IMG/VR virus record: IMGVR_UViG_3300044647_000226
Location: 1 to 22,482 of that record
Direction: 5' to 3' (one strand)
DNA length: 22,482 nucleotides
Source: a virus
Each line of letters opens with the position of its first letter. The stretch's first letter is position 1. Made by a program: the position numbers and the translations under genes. Below are positions 1-5,846 of this stretch, in pieces. The notes under the pieces are model-generated. The model did not search any database. It had not been told where the DNA came from and worked only from the letters and a program-made list of their open reading frames with translations.

Positions 1-2
1 TC

Positions 3-1796
3 GAGACATATTATTCCCGTGAGTTCAGCCTAACAAAAGTTACCACTGAGGAATACATTCGTAGCCCTGAGTTCGAAACTATTGGCGTAGCCGTACAGGT
101 CAACGATGGTGAGCCGGAATGGTTTAGCGGGGATGGCGAAGCCATGCACCAGTTCCTGACTAAATTTGATTGGGGGAATTCCCTAGCCCTTGCGCACAAC
201 GCCCCGTTCGATGGCGCAATTTTGAAGTGGGTCTACGGACTCAGCCCCAAAGGTTGGCTTGATACTTTATCCATGGGCAGAGCTTTGCATGGCACTAACG
301 TAGGCGGTAGCTTGAAGGTGCTGTCAAACTATTACGGCCTTGGTGAGAAAGGCATAGAGGTAGAAAACGCATTAGGTCTGCGGCGTCAGGACTTCAGCCC
401 CGAACAGTTAGAACGATATGGCGACTACTGTAAGAATGACGTTACCCTTACGTGGGAATTGTTTAACGCAATGTCTGCTGGCTTCCCCGCTATTGAGTTG
501 CGCCTGATTGATTTGACTGTGCGCATGTTCACCGAACCTGTGTTGCAGTTAGATAGAGAGCTTATCAAAGACCATCTACTTAGTGAGAAACAACGCAAAG
601 AAGACCTACTCGAGAACTTTGACAAAGACGACCTGATGAGCAACATAAAGTTTGCCATTATCTTGGAAGGCTATGGCGTATCACCACCGATGAAAGTCAG
701 CCCCGCAAACGGCAAACAAACCTTTGCTTTCTCTAAAACAGACGAAGAGTTCAAAGCGTTGCTTGAGCATCCAAACCCACAGGTACAAACCTTAGTGGCA
801 GCGAGATTGGGCACTAAGTCTACGATAGAAGAGACAAGGACAGCTAGGTTTCTTGGCATAGCTGAACGTGGCTCATTACCTGTACCCCTACGCTACTATG
901 CGGCACACACGGGTCGATGGGGCGGTGACGATAAATTAAATCTGCAGAACTTACAACGCAACTCACCTCTGAAGCATGCAATCATCCCCCCGGACGGATA
1001 CATGATGATTGATTCGGACTCATCACAAATTGAAGCCCGTACGCTCGCATGGCTTGCGGAACAAGACGACTTAGTAGACGCATTTGATCGGGGTGAAGAT
1101 GTATACAAAATCATGGCAACGGCTATTTATGGCAAGAAGATTTCGGAGATTACAAAGGACGAAAGGTTTGTTGGCAAGACCACTATCCTTGGGTGCGGGT
1201 ACGGGATGGGCGCGGCAAAATTCCAAGCGCAACTTAAGAACTTCAATGTCACGATCGAATTGGATGAAGCGAAACGGATTATTGACACATATCGAACTAC
1301 GTATCCAAAGATTACTGAACTATGGAAGTCTGCGGCGTCAGCCCTCAAAGCCGTACTTCAGAATCAGCAGACAACGTTGGGCCGAGGCGGTATCTTAAAG
1401 ATCGAAGGCAGTGATGGCATTCTATTGCCCAACACCTTGTACCTACGCTATCCCAACCTACGCCTAATAGAGAACGAGGAAGGGAAGTCTGAGCTGGTGT
1501 ACGACACCAAGAAGGGCAAGGCAGTTATACCGACCCGTATCTATGGCGGTAAGGTAATTGAGAACGTGTGCCAAGCGTTAGCCCGTATCGTGATCGGTGA
1601 GCAGATGCTCATGGTTGCGAAGAAGTACCGAGTGGTAATGACTGTACATGACGCCATCGCTTGCATTGTGCCGACTGCGCAAGTTGATACAGCCAAGGAG
1701 TACGTTGAGATGTGTATGCGTACCCGACCCAGTTGGGGCATGGAGCTACCACTTAACTGCGAAGCGGGAGCAGGGGCAAGCTATGGCGACTGTTAA
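3..1796 (+). CDS. polA: Family A DNA polymerase with 3'-5' exonuclease, 5' end cut by window edge
   Basis: This is the phage replicative DNA polymerase. The frame is open from base 3, and its first residues (ETYYS) match the end of the DFETYY exonuclease motif, so the true start lies a few codons to the left. The internal ATG at 144 would remove Exo I and is not the start. Exo II is HNAPFD (195-212) and Exo III is Y-x3-D (426-440). The polymerase domain has motif A, D-S-S-Q-I-E-A-R from 1017; motif B, R-x3-K then LGCGYG (1164-1205); and motif C, VHDA (1644-1655). Two residues are unusual. Leu (codon 1188-1190) stands where E. coli Pol I has Phe762, and Ala replaces the Glu of the usual HDE in motif C. 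No 5'-nuclease domain is visible, as in most phage enzymes. The 597 residues seen suit a compact exo+pol enzyme. The gene heads the replication module and its end overlaps the next small gene. Confidence 0.95.
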   Translation, partial: ETYYSREFSLTKVTTEEYIRSPEFETIGVAVQVNDGEPEWFSGDGEAMHQFLTKFDWGNSLALAHNAPFDGAILKWVYGLSPKGWLDTLSMGRALHGTNVGGSLKVLSNYYGLGEKGIEVENALGLRRQDFSPEQLERYGDYCKNDVTLTWELFNAMSAGFPAIELRLIDLTVRMFTEPVLQLDRELIKDHLLSEKQRKEDLLENFDKDDLMSNIKFAIILEGYGVSPPMKVSPANGKQTFAFSKTDEEFKALLEHPNPQVQTLVAARLGTKSTIEETRTARFLGIAERGSLPVPLRYYAAHTGRWGGDDKLNLQNLQRNSPLKHAIIPPDGYMMIDSDSSQIEARTLAWLAEQDDLVDAFDRGEDVYKIMATAIYGKKISEITKDERFVGKTTILGCGYGMGAAKFQAQLKNFNVTIELDEAKRIIDTYRTTYPKITELWKSAASALKAVLQNQQTTLGRGGILKIEGSDGILLPNTLYLRYPNLRLIENEEGKSELVYDTKKGKAVIPTRIYGGKVIENVCQALARIVIGEQMLMVAKKYRVVMTVHDAIACIVPTAQVDTAKEYVEMCMRTRPSWGMELPLNCEAGAGASYGDC

Positions 1797-1893
1797 CCCT
1801 GTATGGCCTTTTCCACCATTCCCAAACCCCAAGGACAGGGGCAACCGAGTCCCCAAGTTCAACCCTGATAACCACGAGGATGCACCACTATGA
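1783..1893 (+). CDS. Proline-rich microprotein, 36 residues
   Basis: This small open frame begins inside the polymerase 3' end, in another frame. It has an AGGGG ribosome-binding site six bases before its ATG, and its stop overlaps the start of the next gene as ATGA (1890-1893). The product is rich in Pro, Asn and Trp/Phe near its N-terminus (WPFPPFPNP), with a basic middle and an acidic end. I do not recognise the family. The case for it being real rests on the ribosome-binding site and on tight coupling to both neighbours. It could instead be a translational bridge whose peptide does not matter. A role next to the polymerase, such as an accessory factor, would be guesswork. Confidence 0.55.
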   Translation: MATVNPVWPFPPFPNPKDRGNRVPKFNPDNHEDAPL

Positions 1894-2048
1894 ACGACGA
1901 TGACGATATTCAAGAATACGTAAATCCAAACAAGCAGCGAAACGATGTGTTGGAAGAGGTAGCCAAAGAGATCGAGAAGATGAAAGCCTTTGAGAAAGAC
2001 ACAATGGCAAGCTTTGCGGCATACATACGGAGCATGAAGCGTGATTAA
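1890..2048 (+). CDS. Small acidic/helical hypothetical protein, 52 residues
   Basis: The ATG at 1890 overlaps the stop of the preceding microprotein, with GAGGA nine bases upstream. The protein starts with an acidic patch (MNDDDD), then a Lys/Glu-rich stretch with heptad-like spacing (roughly residues 20-37), then a short basic end (RSMKRD). This suggests one amphipathic helix. There are no Cys residues, membrane segments or catalytic motifs. Its stop (2046-2048) overlaps the GTG start of the next gene by eight bases. The family is not recognised; it is called a gene on start signal, coupling and coding-like composition. Confidence 0.65.
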   Translation: MNDDDDIQEYVNPNKQRNDVLEEVAKEIEKMKAFEKDTMASFAAYIRSMKRD

Positions 2049-2277
2049 GTACGACGGATACGACGAGGCAATCATTGGGCCCGCAAGCATTTGGCGTGAC
2101 AGTACTATGGTATCCGTATTGGTTTACGACGCCGAGAAGATACGAGAAGTCCTGATGCGGGATGGTATGGATGCCGAGGAAGCTCGGGAGTTTATTGAGT
2201 TCAACATTGAAGGCGGCTACCTAGGGATTGAAACCCCTGTGCTAGTTTGGCCTAACGATATATGGGATGAAGAATGA
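2041..2277 (+). CDS. Conserved small phage protein of unknown function, 78 residues (GTG start)
   Basis: I choose the GTG at 2041 because GGAG lies eight bases upstream (2029-2032), and because the N-terminal stretch KYDGYDEAIIG looks like a motif I recall at the front of similar small phage proteins. The later ATG at 2107 would delete it. The rest is an alternating acidic helix/strand pattern (EEAREFIEFNIEGGYLG) and an acidic C-terminus, with no Cys, membrane span or catalytic signature. The stop overlaps the following nuclease gene as ATGA. Position between polymerase and nucleases suggests a replication or recombination accessory role, but that is only context. Confidence 0.8.
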   Translation: MIKYDGYDEAIIGPASIWRDSTMVSVLVYDAEKIREVLMRDGMDAEEAREFIEFNIEGGYLGIETPVLVWPNDIWDEE

Positions 2278-2918
2278 ATCAAATTAAAGCAATCGAAACT
2301 ACGTACAAGGGCTACCGCTTTCGCTCAAGGTTGGAAGCACGATGGGCTGTGTTCTTTGATACCATGGGTATAGAGTGGAAGTACGAAGACCAAGGCTACG
2401 AAAAGGAAATCTTTGCGAACGGCAAAACCGAAACCTTGCGCTACCTACCCGACTTCTTTTTGCCTAACCGCTATGGCACAGGTGTGTTTGTAGAGGTCAA
2501 AGGTGACAAGCAAGCGTTAGTAAAAGAACAACGAAAGTACACAGATCTTTTAGATTTTGGTAGCGTACTGCCGTATTTTGATGACTCAGGTGATGCAGGG
2601 ATGCACGAACCTACACGTGGTTTGATCTTACTCGGTGATACACCTTTAGCCACAAAAGGAAAAACATTCTTTCATCCAATCGTCCAACACCACAAGGGCT
2701 TGGTCAGAAAGTGGGTGTACTTTACCCCTATGGGGGCAGTTGTAGCGCAACCTAATGAGTTGAGTACGTTATTAAACTTAGATGCAGATTGGAACATGTC
2801 GGGTGACGATTGGCTAGTTGAAATACGCGAGCTAACTACACCGCAGTTTTACCCAAAGGTTTATGATGCCTATGCCGCCGCACGTAGCGCTCGGTTTGAA
2901 CATGGAGAAAGAGGATGA
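2274..2918 (+). CDS. PD-(D/E)XK-type nuclease, TnsA/Vsr-like
   Basis: This is a predicted metal-dependent DNA endonuclease of the restriction-endonuclease-like fold, 214 residues. An N-terminal helix with F-R-S-R-L-E-A-R-W-A (residues 16-25) supplies a conserved Glu at 21. The core follows as LPDFFLP with Asp60, and FVEVKGDK with Glu74 and Lys76, which is the PD...ExK catalytic set. This arrangement (helix with Glu, then D and ExK) is shared by many small phage proteins with TnsA- or Vsr-like nuclease cores. The C-terminal 120 residues are not recognised and may bind DNA or a partner. The gene is coupled on both sides by ATGA overlaps, linking it to the next nuclease. Likely roles are recombination, Holliday/flap processing or host DNA degradation; sequence alone does not decide. 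Confidence 0.75.
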   Translation: MNQIKAIETTYKGYRFRSRLEARWAVFFDTMGIEWKYEDQGYEKEIFANGKTETLRYLPDFFLPNRYGTGVFVEVKGDKQALVKEQRKYTDLLDFGSVLPYFDDSGDAGMHEPTRGLILLGDTPLATKGKTFFHPIVQHHKGLVRKWVYFTPMGAVVAQPNELSTLLNLDADWNMSGDDWLVEIRELTTPQFYPKVYDAYAAARSARFEHGERG

Positions 2919-3577
2919 GTATTGTTTGGTCATTCAGTAGCCTGAAAACATTTCAGCAGTGCCCTAAGAAGTACTACCATACTAAGATAGCCAAGGACAT
3001 TGTTGAGCCGGACACACAGGCAACACTGTATGGAAAGACAGCTCATACTGTAGCGGAAGAATATATTAGAGATGGGGTGCCGATCCCTGAACAGTTTGCG
3101 TATATGCAAGCTACCTTAGATACCTTAAAGGACATCCCCGGAGAAAAGTTATGCGAAGTAAAACTTGGGTTGACGAAGAACTTAGAGTCGTGCGACTTCG
3201 ATGCTCCGAATGTATGGTGGCATGGGGTAGCGGATTTGGTGATTATCAATCGGACTACGGGGACGGCACACTCCATAGACTACAAGACGAGCAAGAGTGC
3301 GAGATATGCGGACGTGAAGCAACTCGATCTTGTCGCCTGTGGGTTATTCGCCAAGTTTCCGGAGATCAAGAGGGTAAAGTCGGCTCTCTTGTTTGTAGTC
3401 AGCAAGGAATTCGTGAAGGCTACGCACTATTCAGAAATGGTAGAGAAATACATTGAGAAGTCCGCCCAAGACGTTGCAAGAATTGAAGCGGCGTTAGAAA
3501 ATGGGGTATGGAATCCAATCCAAGGCCCACTGTGCAAGTTCTGCTCGGTGAGAGAATGTGAATACAACAGGAACTAA
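2915..3577 (+). CDS. Cas4/AddB/RecB-like PD-(D/E)XK nuclease with Fe-S cluster cysteines
   Basis: The opening W-S-F-S-S-L-K-T-F-Q-Q-C-P-K-K-Y is the hallmark of RecB/AddB/Cas4 family nucleases. Visible motifs are Cys16, His44 in GKTAH, Asp107 in GVADLV, Asp122-Tyr-Lys124 (the DxK core), and a C-terminal C-x2-C-x4-C (Cys207, 210, 215). One N-terminal plus three C-terminal cysteines is the 4Fe-4S arrangement known in Cas4 and AddB, which stabilises the nuclease domain. At 220 residues it has Cas4 size, with no helicase attached. In phages such proteins resect DNA ends for recombination. Its place just ahead of an SNF2 helicase and near a Gam-like protein fits that. No CRISPR array or cas1/cas2 is present, so a CRISPR role is not suggested here. 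Confidence 0.88.
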   Translation: MSIVWSFSSLKTFQQCPKKYYHTKIAKDIVEPDTQATLYGKTAHTVAEEYIRDGVPIPEQFAYMQATLDTLKDIPGEKLCEVKLGLTKNLESCDFDAPNVWWHGVADLVIINRTTGTAHSIDYKTSKSARYADVKQLDLVACGLFAKFPEIKRVKSALLFVVSKEFVKATHYSEMVEKYIEKSAQDVARIEAALENGVWNPIQGPLCKFCSVRECEYNRN

Positions 3578-3578
3578 C

Positions 3579-3893
3579 ATGCCCTACGTAAACAAACCCC
3601 GACCCTATAAAAAAGAATATCAACAACAGATTGCACGTGGCGAAAACCCAGATCGTTTAGAGCGTCAGCGTGCTAGAGAAGGTATAGATAAAAAGAATGC
3701 AGACCGAAACAAAGATGGACGTGCTGACGTCCGCGAAGGCAAAGATGTTGCTCACATCAAGGCACTATCTAAAGGTGGCACAAACGGGAACGGAGTCAAA
3801 CTTCAAACCCCATCAGCCAATCGCTCGTTCAAACGTGGCTCAAACCACAAAGTTGTATCAGAAGTAAGCACCAAGGAACGTAAGAAAAAATGA
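3579..3893 (+). CDS. HNH-like endonuclease/DNA-binding protein, 104 residues
   Basis: The start is ATG at 3579, with AGGA six bases upstream (3569-3572). The ATG at 3558 lacks such a site and overlaps the upstream gene. The protein is strongly basic. Residues 56-83 read as a shortened HNH pattern: D-V-A-H-I-K-A-L-S-K-G-G-T-N, then a hydrophobic strand, then A-N-R-S. The conserved His (59), the Lys-Gly-Gly-Thr-Asn loop and the final Asn (81) match compact HNH proteins of phages, but the usual first His is replaced by Ala58 and there are no zinc cysteines. Just before this, residues 42-53 form D-R-N-K-D-G-R-A-D-V-R-E, which fits an EF-hand calcium loop. The stop overlaps the helicase start as ATGA. 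It could be a nuclease or a non-catalytic HNH-fold DNA binder. Confidence 0.6.
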   Translation: MPYVNKPRPYKKEYQQQIARGENPDRLERQRAREGIDKKNADRNKDGRADVREGKDVAHIKALSKGGTNGNGVKLQTPSANRSFKRGSNHKVVSEVSTKERKKK

Positions 3894-5293
3894 ACCTATC
3901 AGAATATACGTGGCCTCGTCCCCCGGGGTTCACGCCGTTTGAGCATCAGAAGACAACATCAGAATTCCTCACAACAAACCGCAAAGCGTTTTGTTTCAAC
4001 GAGCAGGGTACAGGTAAAACAGCATCGGTCATTTGGGCTGTCGACTACCTCATGACCCTTGGATTAGTGAAGCGTGTGCTAGTGATCTGCCCTTTGTCGA
4101 TCATGAAGTCGGCATGGCAAAACGATTTGTTTAAGTTTGCTATTCACCGCACCGTATCAGTCGCTTATGGAGCCGCACGTAAGCGCAAAGAGATTGTGAG
4201 TATGGGTGCTGAATTCGTCATCATTAACTTCGATGGTGTGGGCATCGTCAAGAAAGAAATCATGGCGGGTGGGTTTGACCTCATCGTAGTAGATGAAGCG
4301 TCAGCCTATAAGAACGCACAGACTGAGCGTTGGAAAGACCTACGAGACCTAACAAAAGTTATCAAGGGCTTGTGGATGTTGACCGGTACGCCTGCCGCGC
4401 AATCACCTGTGGATGCTTACGGATTGGCAAAGCTTGTGAACCCCAAGGGCGTGTCACCTTTCTTTGGGCAGTTTCGAGACACAGTGATGATGAAGCTCAC
4501 TATGTACAAGTGGATACCCAAGCCGACCGCGCAACTAATCGTACACAAAGCGCTTCAACCCGCCATTCGGTTTGAGAAAGCCGACTGCCTTGATCTGCCG
4601 CCTGTTACGTTTGTTGAGCGAGATGCACCATTAACACCGCAGCAGATTAAGTTCTACAACATACTCAAGAAGCAGATGCTCATTGAGGCTGCTGGAGAAG
4701 AAGTATCAGCCGTTAACGCTGCCGTACAAATCAACAAACTTCTACAGATAGCTGGAGGTGCGGTGTATACGGATACGAACGAAGTCATTGAGTTCGATGT
4801 GAGCAGTAGGCTCAACGTAGTTCAAGAGGTCATTGAAGAGTCAAGCCACAAGGTGCTTGTGTTTGTTCCGTTTACGCACACCATACAACTGCTTGAAAAG
4901 CATTTGCAGAAAAACAACATTACATGCGACGTGATTAACGGCTCGGTTCCTGTAAACAAACGCTCGGATATTGTCAAGCAGTTTCAAGAGCAACCGGAAC
5001 CAAAAGTATTAATCATCCAACCAAAGGCGGCGTCACACGGGTTAACTCTAACTGCCGCCAACACAATCATTTGGTATGCTCCATGTACAAGTGTTGAGAC
5101 GTACTTGCAAGCCAACGCACGTATCGACCGCCCCGGGCAAGTTAATAACATGACTGTGGTACACATCAAAGGCAGTCCAATAGAAGCCAAGATGTACACG
5201 ATGCTTCAAGGCAACATTGACAACCACCAAAAAGTAATTGATTTGTACAAGCAAGAAATTTCTTCAGAAGATGTTGACAATGTCAAATGTTAG
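3890..5293 (+). CDS. SNF2-type superfamily 2 DNA helicase/translocase
   Basis: This ATP-dependent DNA translocase of the SNF2 family has 467 residues, the minimal two-RecA-domain form without accessory domains. Motif Q/I region: FEHQ then EQGTGKT (Walker A, residues 38-44). Motif II: DEAS at 135-138. Motif III: LTGTP at 164-168. The second RecA domain has VFVPFTHT, and motif VI is QANARIDRPGQ at 407-417, matching the Q-A-x-x-R-x-x-R-x-G-Q signature with its arginine finger. Phage SNF2 proteins of this size usually sit in replication/recombination modules and are thought to remodel forks or branched DNA. The gene is coupled to the HNH-like protein. Its last codons contain the -35 box of the downstream promoter. 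Confidence 0.92.
   Translation: MNLSEYTWPRPPGFTPFEHQKTTSEFLTTNRKAFCFNEQGTGKTASVIWAVDYLMTLGLVKRVLVICPLSIMKSAWQNDLFKFAIHRTVSVAYGAARKRKEIVSMGAEFVIINFDGVGIVKKEIMAGGFDLIVVDEASAYKNAQTERWKDLRDLTKVIKGLWMLTGTPAAQSPVDAYGLAKLVNPKGVSPFFGQFRDTVMMKLTMYKWIPKPTAQLIVHKALQPAIRFEKADCLDLPPVTFVERDAPLTPQQIKFYNILKKQMLIEAAGEEVSAVNAAVQINKLLQIAGGAVYTDTNEVIEFDVSSRLNVVQEVIEESSHKVLVFVPFTHTIQLLEKHLQKNNITCDVINGSVPVNKRSDIVKQFQEQPEPKVLIIQPKAASHGLTLTAANTIIWYAPCTSVETYLQANARIDRPGQVNNMTVVHIKGSPIEAKMYTMLQGNIDNHQKVIDLYKQEISSEDVDNVKC
5274..5286. promoter_or_regulatory. Palindromic candidate operator over the -35 box
   Basis: TTGACA-A-TGTCAA is a perfect 6+6 inverted repeat around one central base. It includes the whole -35 element, so a bound dimer would block RNA polymerase. 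The small HTH protein at 6739-6987, which this promoter would transcribe, is an obvious candidate ligand (autoregulation). A 13-base palindrome could also arise by chance, because TTGACA itself supplies half of it. Confidence 0.4.
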
Positions 5294-5301
5294 TATATAA
5301 T
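5274..5301 (+). promoter_or_regulatory. Consensus sigma-70 promoter (TTGACA-N16-TATAAT)
   Basis: The -35 box TTGACA is at 5274-5279 and the -10 box TATAAT at 5296-5301. Both are perfect matches, separated by 16 bases. The predicted start is about 5308. The promoter lies across the 3' end of the helicase gene and precedes the longest gap in the plus-strand module. It should make a second transcript covering the Gam-like, ssDNA-binding-like, HTH and primase-helicase genes, read by unmodified host polymerase, so expression could begin immediately after DNA entry. Confidence 0.85.
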
Positions 5302-5307
5302 TAGATT

Positions 5308-5398
5308 TGTGTGGCAGTGGTGGGTATCGGGTTAGCGCCGATACAGCCTCTAGTATTAGGACGAAACACTGCTTCATGTGAACTGCTACTGTCACACA
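5308..5398 (+). ncRNA. Structured leader RNA (candidate cis-regulatory element)
   Basis: The predicted transcript begins at the first base of a long closing helix. TGTGTGGCAGT (5308-5318) pairs with ACTGTCACACA (5388-5398), 11 pairs with one G-U. Inside, GTATCGG (5324-5330) pairs perfectly with CCGATAC (5338-5344) around a 7-base loop, extended by GGU/GCC (5319-5321 with 5346-5348). Small hairpins can form at 5349-5360 (loop GTAT) and 5371-5386. The result is a compact multi-helix junction ahead of the ribosome-binding site (AGGAGA, 5409-5414) and the ATG at 5420. No U-tract follows, so it is not a simple terminator. It matches no tRNA and no RNA family I recognise. It may be a regulatory leader, a stability element or a processed small RNA. 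Pairing was done by eye. Confidence 0.55.
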
Positions 5399-5419
5399 CT
5401 TAACCATTAGGAGAATTAG

Positions 5420-5845
5420 ATGGACGAAGAAGTCAAGGATAGAGTCACCCCCATGGATTTGGACAAGCTGACCACAATCTACATCAAGATCAGAGACAAA
5501 CGTGCCGACAACAAGCGCATGTTTGAAGCTGAAGACAACGATCTCAAAGAGCAGATGGAAGTGTTAGAAGCACAGATGCTCGATGTATGCAAAGAGATGA
5601 ATGCCGACAGCATTCGCACCCCACACGGCACAATCATTCGCTCGGTAAAGTCACGGTACTGGACGAACGATTGGGATTCAATGTACGACTTCATAGAGGA
5701 GCATGGTGCATTTGGCCTGTTAGAGAAGAGACTTCATCAAACAAACATGAAGGATTTCCTCTCTGAGAATCCCACAGTTCTACCACTTGGTCTCAATGTG
5801 GAGAATGCTTATACCGTGGTTGTTAGACGTTCTAAGGAAAAATGA
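5420..5845 (+). CDS. Gam-like putative host-nuclease inhibitor / DNA-end-binding protein
   Basis: The 141-residue protein starts at an ATG with AGGAGA six bases upstream. Residues 12-60 form a long charged helix with coiled-coil character (IRDKRADNKRMFEAEDNDLK and on). Next comes R-T-P-H-G-T-I-I-R-S (66-75), a Trp-x3-Trp turn (81-85), a helix DFIEEHGAFGLLEKR (90-104), and a C-terminal strand after L-G-L-N-V (123-127). This order (coiled coil, Thr-x-x-Gly strand, helix, final strand after a Gly-hydrophobic turn) parallels phage Mu Gam, a Ku-like dimer that coats DNA ends against exonucleases. The resemblance is of pattern, not strong identity. As first gene behind the strong promoter it would be made early, which suits protecting incoming linear DNA. 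Alternatively it is an uncharacterised replication accessory protein. Confidence 0.5.
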   Translation: MDEEVKDRVTPMDLDKLTTIYIKIRDKRADNKRMFEAEDNDLKEQMEVLEAQMLDVCKEMNADSIRTPHGTIIRSVKSRYWTNDWDSMYDFIEEHGAFGLLEKRLHQTNMKDFLSENPTVLPLGLNVENAYTVVVRRSKEK

Positions 5846-5846
5846 A

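Noticed and set aside
144-1796. ATG at 144 as the polymerase start
   Set aside because: The frame is open to base 3 and encodes the ETYYS part of Exo I; starting at 144 would remove an essential exonuclease motif.
2915-3577. CRISPR-Cas adaptation locus because of the Cas4-like protein
   Set aside because: No repeat-spacer array, cas1 or cas2 is present; stand-alone Cas4-like nucleases are common in phage recombination modules.
5308-5400. tRNA or tRNA-like gene in the leader
   Set aside because: No T-loop GGTTCRA motif, no 7-base acceptor with 3' discriminator, and no anticodon arm of five pairs; the outer helix is 11 pairs long.
5787-5846. N-terminal extension of the ssDNA-binding-like protein
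   Set aside because: It overlaps the Gam-like gene, reads as its frame-shifted shadow and has no ribosome site; the ATG at 5847 has AAGGA at a good distance.
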